From Cupriavidus lacunae (GTDB taxonomy: Bacteria; Pseudomonadota; Gammaproteobacteria; Burkholderiales; Burkholderiaceae), in NCBI RefSeq assembly GCF_003353055.1, contig NZ_QKWJ01000077.1, positions 1-35,458 on the forward strand: 35,458 nt of DNA, read 5' to 3'. Each line of letters begins with the position of its first letter. Positions within the stretch are counted from its first letter, which is position 1. This document shows positions 8,451 through 16,026 of this stretch, in pieces. A program made the position numbers and the translations under genes. The notes under the pieces were generated by a model. The model saw only the letters and a program-made list of their open reading frames with translations, ran no database searches and was not told where the DNA came from.

Positions 8451-9473
8451 ATGAAGAAAGCCCTCGTCATCGCCCCCAACTGCATCGGCGACGCCTTGAT
8501 GGCGCAGCCGCTGTTTGCGCTGCTCAAGGCACGCCATCCGCGCCTGGTCATCGACGCACTCGCGCCCAAGGGGGTCGCGCCGGTGCTCGCGCGCATGCCG
8601 GAGATCGGACGCGTGTTCCCTTCCGACCTCGCGCACGGCAAGCTGCAACTGTCGGCGCGGCTGATGTTCGCGCAGCAGCTGAAGAACGAAGGCTACGACC
8701 TCGGCTACGTGCTGCCGAACTCGCTCAAGGCGGCGCTGATCCCGTGGCTGGCCGGCATTCCGCTGCGCGTCGGCTACCGTGGCGAAGCGCGCTTCGGCAT
8801 GCTCAACGTGCGCCACGCCAACCCGCCGCGCGACCAGCGCCCGCCGATGGCGGAGCACTACGCCCGCCTGGCGCTCAAGCCCGGCGCGCGCCTGCCCGAA
8901 GACCTGCCCGAGCCGCGCCTGCGGGTCGACCCGGCGCGCGTGGCGGCCACCGCCGAACGCTTCGGCCTTGCCCCGCACGCGCGCGTGATCGCGTTCTGTC
9001 CGGGCGCGGAGTCCGGCCCGGCCAGGCGCTGGCCGGCCGGCCATTTCGCCAGGCTGGCGCAGATGCTGCGGCGTTCCTACCCGTACGCGCAGATGATCGC
9101 GCTGGGCTCGGCCAAGGATGCCGAGATCGCCACCGAGATCGCCAGCGAGGCCCCGTTCGTGCGCAACCTGTGCGGCCAGACCTCGCTCGACGATGCGGTG
9201 GACCTGCTGGCGCTGTCCGAAGCCGCCGTCTGCAACGATTCCGGCCTGATGCACGTCACCGCGGCGCTGAACCGCCCCCAGGTGGCGGTGTACGGCTCGA
9301 GCGATCCGCGCCACGCGCCGCCGCTGTCACAGGCAGCGAGTATCATGTGGCTGCAGCTGGAGTGCAGTCCCTGCTTCAAGCGCGAGTGCCCGCTGGGCCA
9401 CCTGCGCTGCCTGAAAGAGATCGAACCAGAAATGGTGTTCGTCGAGCTGCGCAAGCTGCTGCACCGGCCCTGA
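8451..9473 (+). CDS. waaF: ADP-heptose:LPS heptosyltransferase II
   Basis: A 340-residue GT-B glycosyltransferase of family 9. It adds the second L-glycero-D-manno-heptose to the inner core of lipopolysaccharide at the inner face of the cytoplasmic membrane. The N-terminus LVIAPNCIGDALMAQPLFALL is the typical WaaF start (the GD pair sits at the acceptor site). FCPGAESGPARRWP opens the donor-binding domain, and CNDSGLMHVTAALNRPQVAVYGSSDP is the conserved ADP-heptose-binding segment. The PGAExGPAKRWP-type motif and the length distinguish it from WaaC. The ATG at 8451 aligns with the family start; an upstream in-frame GTG at 8427 would only add a poorly conserved leader. It lies in the ilvE operon-like run. 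Confidence 0.93.
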   Translation: MKKALVIAPNCIGDALMAQPLFALLKARHPRLVIDALAPKGVAPVLARMPEIGRVFPSDLAHGKLQLSARLMFAQQLKNEGYDLGYVLPNSLKAALIPWLAGIPLRVGYRGEARFGMLNVRHANPPRDQRPPMAEHYARLALKPGARLPEDLPEPRLRVDPARVAATAERFGLAPHARVIAFCPGAESGPARRWPAGHFARLAQMLRRSYPYAQMIALGSAKDAEIATEIASEAPFVRNLCGQTSLDDAVDLLALSEAAVCNDSGLMHVTAALNRPQVAVYGSSDPRHAPPLSQAASIMWLQLECSPCFKRECPLGHLRCLKEIEPEMVFVELRKLLHRP

Positions 9474-9504
9474 CTTCCCTGCCCTTGCCACGTCTACTGC
9501 CAAC

Positions 9505-9945
9505 ATGCCTCGCTTTGCCCGCCTGTTCGATTCCGCCGAAGACATCGTCGAAGCCTTTCGCGAAGCGCTGAAGCTGCGCGACGCCGAGGGCGCGCTGCGC
9601 CTGTGGCTGGACGAAGACTCGATCACCTGCGTGCTGCCCGACGGGCAGCGCCTGATCGGCCACGAGCAGCTGCGCCAGGCCTTCTTGCAACTGCTGGAAG
9701 AACAGCCGGTGCTGGTCGATGCCATCGAAACCAGCAGCCATGCGTCGATGGCCGTGTCGATCTTCGACGTGACCGAGGCGCTGCGCTTCGGCAGCGACCG
9801 CGTCGAGGCCGACCTGTACGTGCACACCACCTATGTGCTGATGCAGAACCACGAAGGCTGGCGCCTGGCCCATATCCACTGCAGCCCGGCCAACGCGGTG
9901 CAGGTCGCCGCCGTGGCAGCAGCGCCGGGGCAGGCGCTGCACTGA
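9505..9945 (+). CDS. SnoaL/NTF2-like (DUF4440-type) protein
   Basis: A 146-residue protein with the cone-shaped NTF2-like fold pattern: an N-terminal helix pair (EDIVEAFREALKLRDAEGALRLW), a strand with SITCVLPDG, a GHEQLRQAF helix and the closing strands TYVLMQNHEGWRLAHIHCS. Many such proteins act as small enzymes (isomerases, hydrolases) or dimerisation modules; nothing in this sequence fixes a reaction. It starts 31 bp after waaF and ends 43 bp before the YheT-like hydrolase, so it is probably co-transcribed with them. No signal peptide is visible, so it is likely cytoplasmic. Confidence 0.8.
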   Translation: MPRFARLFDSAEDIVEAFREALKLRDAEGALRLWLDEDSITCVLPDGQRLIGHEQLRQAFLQLLEEQPVLVDAIETSSHASMAVSIFDVTEALRFGSDRVEADLYVHTTYVLMQNHEGWRLAHIHCSPANAVQVAAVAAAPGQALH

Positions 9946-9988
9946 TTCCGCACGGCCGCGCCGCGGCCTGCTGCAACACCACACCGGC

Positions 9989-11074
9989 ATGACGCAGCTT
10001 CCGCACCACCGCCTGCCGCACGCCGTCCAGGCTGATCTGGTCACGGCACCCAGCCATGGCTATGGCGAAGGCGCGCCGATGCCCTGGTGGCTGCGCGGCG
10101 GCCATGCCCAGACCATCATCCCCGCGCGCTTCACGCGCCGCCCGCCACGCGTCAGCTTCCGCCGCGAACGCTGGGACACCCCCGACCAGGACTTCATCGA
10201 CCTCGACTGGACCACCCATCCAGTGCAGCCGGATACGCCACTGGTGGTGATGTTCCACGGCCTGGAGGGCGATTCCGGCAGCCACTACGCGCAGGCGCTG
10301 ATGCATGCGCTGTCCCTGCGCGGCTGGCAGGGCGTGATCCCGCATTTCCGCGGCTGCTCGGGCGAACTCAACCTGGCGCCGCGTTTCTACCACTCGGGCG
10401 ATTCCGCCGAGATCCGCTGGGTGCTGGAGCGCATGCGCCAGCACCACTGCGCCAACGGCCGCAAGCTGCTGGTGGTGGGGATCTCGCTGGGCGGCAACGC
10501 ACTGCTGCGCTTCCTGGGCGAAGACGGCGCCGGCGCCGGCCACGTGCATGCGGCCGCGGCGATCTCCGCGCCGCTGGACCTGGCCGCCGGGGGCGCGGCG
10601 CTGTCGGCCGGCTTCAACCTGGTCTACACGCGCATGTTCCTGCAGACGCTCAAGCGCAAGTCCTTGGCCAAGCTGGGACAGTTCCCGGGGCTGTTCGACC
10701 GCGATGTGATGCTGGCCAGCCGCGACCTGTACGCCTTCGACAACGTCGTCACGGCACCGCTGCACGGCTTTGCCGATACCGACGACTACTGGCGCCGCGC
10801 CGCCAGCAAACCGGTGCTGCGCGAGATCGCCGTGCCCACGCTGGTGCTCAATGCGCGCAACGATCCCTTCCTGCCGGCCCGGCACCTGCCCGGCCCGGCC
10901 GACGCCAGCCCGCAGGTATGGCTGGAGCAGCCCGAGCACGGCGGCCATGTCGGCTTCATGACCCCGCCCGAGGGCTGGCGCCGGCACCTGCCGCTGCTGC
11001 CCGACGGGCGCTTCAGCGGCCATATCGAATGGCTGCCGGCGCGGATCCTGAGATTTTTTGACAGCATGATGTAA
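9989..11074 (+). CDS. YheT-family alpha/beta hydrolase
   Basis: A 361-residue alpha/beta hydrolase of the YheT (COG0429) family. Visible marks are the family N-terminal block WLRGGHAQTIIPARF, an oxyanion-side strand VVMFHGLEGDSGSHYAQ, the nucleophile elbow GISLGGN with Ser166, a late acidic residue in LNARNDPFLP and the catalytic His in EHGGHVGF. Related proteins (eukaryotic ABHD1/3 and bacterial YheT) act on esters such as lipids, but the natural substrate of the bacterial branch is not established. The ATG at 9989 gives the normal family N-terminus. Its place behind waaF suggests an envelope link, which is inference only. Confidence 0.88.
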   Translation: MTQLPHHRLPHAVQADLVTAPSHGYGEGAPMPWWLRGGHAQTIIPARFTRRPPRVSFRRERWDTPDQDFIDLDWTTHPVQPDTPLVVMFHGLEGDSGSHYAQALMHALSLRGWQGVIPHFRGCSGELNLAPRFYHSGDSAEIRWVLERMRQHHCANGRKLLVVGISLGGNALLRFLGEDGAGAGHVHAAAAISAPLDLAAGGAALSAGFNLVYTRMFLQTLKRKSLAKLGQFPGLFDRDVMLASRDLYAFDNVVTAPLHGFADTDDYWRRAASKPVLREIAVPTLVLNARNDPFLPARHLPGPADASPQVWLEQPEHGGHVGFMTPPEGWRRHLPLLPDGRFSGHIEWLPARILRFFDSMM

Positions 11075-11114
11075 GGCGGGCGCAGTCCCTTACCGGTCCG
11101 CCAAGGAGACAGAG

Positions 11115-11705
11115 ATGGACGAGATCGTCAGGCAGGCAATGGCACGCTGGCCCAACGTGCCCAATGCCTATGGCTGGCTGGCGCTGGACCGCCGCGGCCA
11201 GTGGCGCCTGCGCAATGAGTACGCCCAGCAGCACGGGCTGTCGGGCGACCCCATCCGCAACGAAGCGCTGATCGGCTTTATCGAACGCAACTACCTGTGC
11301 GACGAGCGCGGTGCCTGGTACTTCCAGAACGGACCGCAGCGCGTGTTCGTGTCGCTGGGCTATGCGCCGTGGATCGTGCGGCTGCATGAGGGCGAGTTTC
11401 GCACCACCACGCAGCAGGCCTTCACGCTGCAGGCCTGCTACGCCGACGAGCACGGCAACGTGGTGCTGGCCGGCGCGGTCGGGGGCATGGCGCCAGGCAG
11501 CGCGCCGGCACAGCAGGCCGCCCTGCTGCACGACCACGACCTGGAACTGTTCAGCGGCGCCAGCACCTGGCATGGCGAAGCGTGCGGCGCGGCGCTGGGC
11601 GTGTTCCACCACGCCGGCCGCGATCTCCCGATCGAGCCTGTCGCGGAAGACGAGGTGCCGAAGCGCTTCGGCTTCGTGCGCCAGCCGGCGTCGACGGCCG
11701 GCTGA
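11115..11705 (+). CDS. Conserved betaproteobacterial protein of unknown function (DUF2946-like)
   Basis: A 196-residue soluble-looking protein without signal peptide or membrane segment. Its first half has the pattern AMARWPNVPNAYGWLALD, then FIERNYLCDERGAWYFQNGPQRVFVSL, which I recall from a family in Burkholderiales annotated as DUF2946; the family name is from memory and may be wrong. The second half is Ala/Gly-rich with DLELFSGASTWHGE. The start at 11115 follows a good ribosome-binding site (AAGGAGACAGAG). It closes the ilvE-waaF run, 40 bp after the hydrolase, and its stop codon is 9 bp from the stop of the convergent protease gene. No function can be assigned. Confidence 0.75.
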   Translation: MDEIVRQAMARWPNVPNAYGWLALDRRGQWRLRNEYAQQHGLSGDPIRNEALIGFIERNYLCDERGAWYFQNGPQRVFVSLGYAPWIVRLHEGEFRTTTQQAFTLQACYADEHGNVVLAGAVGGMAPGSAPAQQAALLHDHDLELFSGASTWHGEACGAALGVFHHAGRDLPIEPVAEDEVPKRFGFVRQPASTAG

Positions 11706-11714
11706 ACACCGGCC

Positions 11715-13538
11715 TCAGTTCGGCATGCCCTTGTTGTCCTGCTTGTCCTCGCGGAACTGGCGCTCCAGCTGGTGCAGGCGCGCATCGACTTCGGACAGCG
11801 TGTAGAAGTCGCCATCGCCGGCCTTGCGCGCTATCTGCAATTGTTCGATGGCGGCCTGGTAGGAGCCGTCCATCGCGTACTTCTCGGCCAGCGCCTGATG
11901 CTGCTGCAGCCGCTTGCCCTGCCCCGCGTAAGCGCGCGCCAGCATTTCCCACCATTCGCTGCGCCCGGTCTCCTGGCGCGTGCGCTCGCGCAGGAAGCGC
12001 ACGGCGTCGTCATAGCGGCCCGAGCCGACCAGGGTCTCGGCGTAGGCGACCGCCACCGCGTGCGACAGCGGGAACGCCTTCATCGAGGCATTGGCCTGGG
12101 ACAGCGCCTCGGGCACGCGGCCCTGCGCGCGCGCCAGTTCCACCGCCATCACGTCCAGCATCGGACTGCCCGAGGTGGCGCCGGGAATATTGCCGTAGAG
12201 GCGGCGCGCCTCGCCCAGCGCCTGCTCGGCGGCGGCGTAGCGGCCCAGGCGCTGCTCCGTAAACGCGATCCCGTAATACACCGCCGGCAGGCGCAACGCC
12301 GAGGCCCCGGACATCTGCGCCTGCAATGCGGCGCGCAGATTCTGCAAGTCGCTGGGCGAGCCCTCCTGGATCACGCGAGCCCGCATGCGGGCGAACTCGT
12401 ACTCCGGCGTGTTGGACACCTTGCGCGCCGCGACGTGCCTGACGCGGTCCTGCATGTCGGCAATCCGCTCGGAGGTCAGCGGGTGGGTCCGCACATAGGA
12501 CGGCACCGAGTTCTCCGCGGTCCCCGAGGCGCGCTGCAGCCGCATGAAGAAATCGGGCATGCCTTGCGGGTCAAACCCCGCCGCGGTCAGGATCTGGAAG
12601 CCGACCCGGTCAGCCTCGCGCTCGGCGCCGCGCGAGAACGACAGCTGGTTGGCGATGGCCGCGCCCTGCCCGCCCATCGCCAGCGCCGCCGCCGCATCCG
12701 GGCTGCGCGTCGCGGCCAGGCCCGCCAGCACCATCGACGCCAGCGCAATCCACATCGACTGGTCCTGCGAGGTGATGCCGCGCGCGATATGCCGCTGCAT
12801 CACGTGGCCGATTTCATGCCCCAGCACCGAGGCCAGCTCCGACTCTGTATCGGATTGCACCAGCAGTCCCGTATGCACGCCGATATAGCCGCCCGGCAGC
12901 GCAAACGCGTTGATGCTGCGGTCGCGCACCGCGAACAGGTCGAAGCCGGTGGCAAACGTGCCCGCCCCGGTCGAGCCCGAAATATTCTGGCGCCGCGCCG
13001 CCTGCACCAGCCGGTAGCCGAGCGCGTTCAGGTAATCGGCCAGCAACGGGTCCGTCACGTACTGCGGGTCGCGCCGGATATCGCGCATGATGCGGTCGCC
13101 CAGCCGCTTTTCCATATCGGGCGACAGCGCGGCGGTCGACGGGTCGCCCAAGTCCGGCAACTGCACACCGCCGGCCTCGACCACCGCATTGTTGGTGCGC
13201 AGGCCGAACTCGGATTTCTGGCCCGCCTTCACGCTGCGGTTCAGGTTGTCGTAGACCTGGTCGCTGGCCTCGTCCGAGATGGCGGGCGCCGGCTGGCGGC
13301 TGGCGGCCACGGGCGTGGCTGGCGCCGTCGCCGCGCGCGGCGTAGCCTGGGGCCAGGCCGGCGCCGCGAACGTCAGCGCCAGCAGCGCCGCCAGCGGCCG
13401 CCGCCATGGCGTCCAGGCGCCGCCCGCGCGGCAATGGCTGTCGTCGCCGCGATGTGACGCGGAACCGGCAGGAACAGCGTCCGCCACGGCGCCAGGGCCG
13501 CTTGCGGCAGACCTGCGAAGCGATGGGTGTTTTGGCAT
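11715..13538 (-). CDS. M48-family metalloprotease with TPR-like C-terminus (BepA-like)
   Basis: A 607-residue secreted zinc protease. The M48 catalytic motif HEIGH is at about 241-245 (LASVLGHEIGHVMQRH), with the third-ligand region further on in GAEREADRVGF. The region DPLLADYLNALGYRLV and the C-terminal helical repeats after residue 400 match BepA/YfgC, a periplasmic protease and chaperone that helps beta-barrel and LPS-transport proteins assemble at the outer membrane. A hydrophobic stretch RPLAALLALTFAAPAW ending in an AxA-like site serves as signal peptide, but with the ATG at 13538 it starts about 45 residues in. An upstream ATG at 13574 is also possible, and the true start is uncertain. 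It is divergent from moaC (96 bp gap) and convergent with the gene ending at 11705. Confidence 0.9.
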   Translation of the reverse strand: MPKHPSLRRSAASGPGAVADAVPAGSASHRGDDSHCRAGGAWTPWRRPLAALLALTFAAPAWPQATPRAATAPATPVAASRQPAPAISDEASDQVYDNLNRSVKAGQKSEFGLRTNNAVVEAGGVQLPDLGDPSTAALSPDMEKRLGDRIMRDIRRDPQYVTDPLLADYLNALGYRLVQAARRQNISGSTGAGTFATGFDLFAVRDRSINAFALPGGYIGVHTGLLVQSDTESELASVLGHEIGHVMQRHIARGITSQDQSMWIALASMVLAGLAATRSPDAAAALAMGGQGAAIANQLSFSRGAEREADRVGFQILTAAGFDPQGMPDFFMRLQRASGTAENSVPSYVRTHPLTSERIADMQDRVRHVAARKVSNTPEYEFARMRARVIQEGSPSDLQNLRAALQAQMSGASALRLPAVYYGIAFTEQRLGRYAAAEQALGEARRLYGNIPGATSGSPMLDVMAVELARAQGRVPEALSQANASMKAFPLSHAVAVAYAETLVGSGRYDDAVRFLRERTRQETGRSEWWEMLARAYAGQGKRLQQHQALAEKYAMDGSYQAAIEQLQIARKAGDGDFYTLSEVDARLHQLERQFREDKQDNKGMPN

Positions 13539-13634
13539 GTTGCTATGATAGCGGCCTCCCGTGGCCGTTCCCATCGGATGCTTCCCAATGGCGCCGATGG
13601 CCCTTGCACGCAGTTCGCACCGAAGCTTCCGATC

Positions 13635-14120
13635 ATGACCCAGCTCACCCATTTCGATACCGCCGGACAAGCCCACATGGTCGACGTCGGCGACAAGGCC
13701 AGCACCCGCCGCGTCGCGGTGGCCACCGGCACCATCACCATGCAGCCTGCCACCTTCGCGCTGGTGCGCGACGGCAGCGCCAAGAAGGGCGACGTGATCG
13801 GCATCGCCCGCGTGGCGGCGATCATGGCGACCAAGCGCACCGCCGACCTGATCCCGCTATGCCACCCGATCGGCCTGACCAAGGTCGCCGTCGATTTCGC
13901 CCTGGATGAAGCCACCGCCACCGTCGCCTGCACCGTGCGCACCGAGACCCGCGGCCAGACCGGCGTGGAGATGGAGGCACTGACCGGCGTGCAGGTGGCG
14001 CTGCTGACAATCTACGACATGTGCAAGGCGGTGGACCGCGGCATGGTCATCGGCAATGTGAAGTTGCTGGAAAAGCATGGGGGCAAATCGGGCGACTGGG
14101 TGGCGGGCGACACGAAGTGA
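13635..14120 (+). CDS. moaC: Cyclic pyranopterin monophosphate synthase
   Basis: A 161-residue MoaC. With MoaA it converts GTP to cyclic pyranopterin monophosphate, the first intermediate of molybdenum cofactor synthesis. Conserved elements are KKGDVIGIARVAAIMATKRT, LIPLCHPI (catalytic-site Cys-His region), and EMEALTGVQVALLTIYDMCKAVDRGM with the active-site lysine and aspartate near residues 130-135. Length equals the family norm. The start at 13635 aligns with the family. No other mo-gene is in the window. A degenerate copy of its last 75 bp lies about 750 bp downstream (see 14797-14845). Confidence 0.97.
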   Translation: MTQLTHFDTAGQAHMVDVGDKASTRRVAVATGTITMQPATFALVRDGSAKKGDVIGIARVAAIMATKRTADLIPLCHPIGLTKVAVDFALDEATATVACTVRTETRGQTGVEMEALTGVQVALLTIYDMCKAVDRGMVIGNVKLLEKHGGKSGDWVAGDTK

Positions 14121-14246
14121 TTTGACCACTGACCCGGGGTTTCCGACGATCAACCCATGCACGTATGGCAGGATCACCGTCAGGTAGTGGCCTGCTTCAA
14201 TGGGACATGCATCAATAAACAAGGCACCGACCCGCGCATCTCATGC

Positions 14247-14696
14247 TTACAACATCGATTTGCCTTGGGCGAGAATCTTGTCGCAAACCTGCTTCGTGAT
14301 TTGTTCCTTCAGCCCGCCGCCGCTCAGGTCTATCTGATTGCCATCACCACTGTGCAAGATGCCCTTTGAACCGTCGGTGTAGCTGCTGTCGGATGAAGAC
14401 GTACCGCCCGGCAGCTTGCCCATCAGGGAATCCTTGACCGAGGCTGCGCCCCCGCCCAGATAATTGTTCTTGATACAAAATTCCAGAACTCCCGCTACGT
14501 TGCCGGTGCTGCTGGATGTCAGTGATTGCAAGGAAAGTCCGCTACCCATCGCACCCAGGCCGCCAAGCCCACCGGACGATCCGCTGCCCGCGCCTTGCTT
14601 GAGAAGATCACCTAGTTGCGCGTGGGCCGTGCAAAGGGACAGCAAGCCAGCGATCAGGAAACCCTTCGCTGCAGTGCGATGCGTGCGTCTGTTCAT
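14247..14696 (-). CDS. DUF2501-family secreted protein (YjjA-like)
   Basis: A 149-residue exported protein. It has a signal peptide (MNRRTHRTAAKGFLIAGL, ending ...TAHA at about 24), a Gly/Ser-rich middle, and the family block GNVAGVLEFCIKNNYLGG followed by a C-terminal KQVCDKILAQGKSML. This pattern matches DUF2501, represented in E. coli by YjjA, whose role is not established. The two cysteines (in EFC and QVC) could form a disulphide in the periplasm. The ATG at 14696 has a GAGGG Shine-Dalgarno sequence; longer upstream extensions lack any similarity and are rejected. It is convergent with moaC and sits alone, flanked by sequence with a moaC-derived fragment, which hints at rearrangement. 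Confidence 0.85.
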   Translation of the reverse strand: MNRRTHRTAAKGFLIAGLLSLCTAHAQLGDLLKQGAGSGSSGGLGGLGAMGSGLSLQSLTSSSTGNVAGVLEFCIKNNYLGGGAASVKDSLMGKLPGGTSSSDSSYTDGSKGILHSGDGNQIDLSGGGLKEQITKQVCDKILAQGKSML

Positions 14697-15081
14697 GCCA
14701 CCCTCTTTTTTCAGAACTGAACGGTCTTCCAATATAGTGCCGTTCAGAGGCGCCGCCGTTGCGCGATGCGTTGGCAGCATGGCATCGAATATGCCTGTGG
14801 ACCGCGGCATGGCGATATGAGGGCAAAGCGGGCGACTGGGTGGCGAATGGCTGACCGCCCCCCGCCGACGTGACGCCTGCGACACGCGTCGCGATGGGAT
14901 ATATCACAACGTCTTACGCCACCGTCGTTCCCCGGTAATAAAGGTAACGTCGCAGGCACACTGCCCCGACGCCAGCGCGCGACAATTTGGTATTCAATAC
15001 GATTGCAGGCCGGCAATGATCGCGGCTTGCTGACCCTGTCCGAGACGTGCCATCGGCGCGCGCGGGGATGAGGTGAATACC
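14697..15081. other. Intergenic region between DUF2501 gene and the next secreted protein gene
   Basis: No gene is supported in these 385 bp. It holds the upstream region of the leftward DUF2501 gene (an A/T-rich stretch near 14701-14745 is the likely promoter area), the moaC-like fragment at 14797-14845, and the leader of the rightward gene at 15082. A sharper promoter cannot be named. Confidence 0.5.
14797..14845 (+). repeat. Degenerate duplicate of the moaC 3' end
   Basis: 14797-14812 is identical to moaC 14031-14046 (16 of 16, GTGGACCGCGGCATGG). 14821-14845 matches moaC 14081-14105 at 24 of 25 positions. The intervening 34 bp of moaC are reduced to 8 bp here, a net deletion of 26 bp. The order and orientation are those of moaC. 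It is not expressed as a protein in any sensible frame. Confidence 0.8.
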
Positions 15082-15495
15082 ATGAACGGGCGCATGCTAT
15101 GCCAGCTTGCCCTGGCACTCGCGGCCACGGCCGCAAGCGGCGCCGCCCTCGCCGGGCGGGCCGAATCTGATCACCATGACGGACGCGGCGGCTTCATCAA
15201 GACCCACGTCGGCGTCGGCGTCTATGTCGGGCCCGGCGTGTTCTATGGCGGTTACCCGTACGGCTATCCCGCGTATCCCTACAATCCACCCGCGGTGGTC
15301 ACGGTACCGGCGGGGCCGCCGCAATACATCGAGCAAGGTCCCAACGGCCCGGTTCCCGCCCCCGGGCCGGAGGGTGCGCAACCGTCGCAAGGCTGGTGGT
15401 ATCACTGCAGCCAGCCCGACGGCTACTACCCCTATGTGCAGTCCTGCCCCGGCGGCTGGCAACGCGTGCCGGCGCAGCCGCCGGCCAACTCCTGA
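15082..15495 (+). CDS. Small secreted Gly/Tyr/Pro-rich protein
   Basis: A 137-residue protein with a signal peptide (MNGRMLCQLALALAATAASG, likely cleaved after ALA near 28). The mature part is unusual: a His/Asp/Gly-rich start, then GVYVGPGVFYGGYPYGYPAYPYNPP and a C-terminal WWYHCSQPDGYYPYVQSCPGGW with two cysteines. The SQPDGYYPYVQSCPGGW end is common in small envelope proteins of Burkholderiaceae of unknown function. The ATG at 15082 is chosen because GAGGTGA at 15069-15075 gives a properly spaced ribosome-binding site; a GTG at 15073 overlaps it. It lies 14 bp ahead of the lipoprotein gene and is probably co-transcribed with it. Confidence 0.8.
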   Translation: MNGRMLCQLALALAATAASGAALAGRAESDHHDGRGGFIKTHVGVGVYVGPGVFYGGYPYGYPAYPYNPPAVVTVPAGPPQYIEQGPNGPVPAPGPEGAQPSQGWWYHCSQPDGYYPYVQSCPGGWQRVPAQPPANS

Positions 15496-15509
15496 TGCGG
15501 GGTGACACT

Positions 15510-16025
15510 ATGCATGCCCTGACCCGTGCCGCGCTGGCCGCGGCCACCCTGACCCTCGGCGCCTGCGCCGTGATGCCTGCCGGCCCCAGCGTGATGGCGC
15601 TGCCGGGCACCGGCAAGAACTTCGACCAGTTCCGCGCCGACGACTACAACTGCCGGCAGTTCGCCCTCGGCCGCGTCGGCGGGGTCTCGTCAGCGCAGGC
15701 CGCCAACAATGCCGCCGTCGGCAGCGCCGTGGTCGGCACCGCGCTGGGCGCGGCGGCCGGCGCGGCCTTCAATGGTGGTTCGGGTGCGGCGGTGGGCGCT
15801 GGCATCGGCCTGCTGACCGGCGCCGCGGTTGGCGCGGGCAATGCGCAGTACGCGGGGTACGGCACGCAACAGCAATACGATGCCGCCTACGTCCAGTGCA
15901 TGTACGCCAGTGGCAACCGCGTGCCGGTCCCCGGGCGCGTGGCCGCCGCACCGCAGCCGGCGCCGCGGTACTACTATCCGCCGCCCCCGCCACGGGTCTA
16001 TTACAGCCCGTATCCGTACTACTAG
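15510..16025 (+). CDS. Glycine-zipper lipoprotein
   Basis: A 171-residue predicted lipoprotein. The signal peptide ends in the lipobox LGAC with the acylated cysteine at about residue 20, so the protein is expected to be anchored in the outer membrane. It contains a glycine-zipper segment (alternating Gly/Ala, AAVGSAVVGTALGAAAGAA and GAGIGLLTGAAVGAG) of the type that packs helices in membranes. A Tyr/Pro-rich tail (YYYPPPPPRVYYSPYPYY) ends the protein. Two cysteines lie in YNC and QCMYASG. The ATG at 15510 follows a GGGGTGA ribosome-binding site. Its stop codon is one base from that of the convergent PglL gene. The function is unknown; an envelope-stability role is inference. Confidence 0.85.
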   Translation: MHALTRAALAAATLTLGACAVMPAGPSVMALPGTGKNFDQFRADDYNCRQFALGRVGGVSSAQAANNAAVGSAVVGTALGAAAGAAFNGGSGAAVGAGIGLLTGAAVGAGNAQYAGYGTQQQYDAAYVQCMYASGNRVPVPGRVAAAPQPAPRYYYPPPPPRVYYSPYPYY

Positions 16026-16026
16026 G

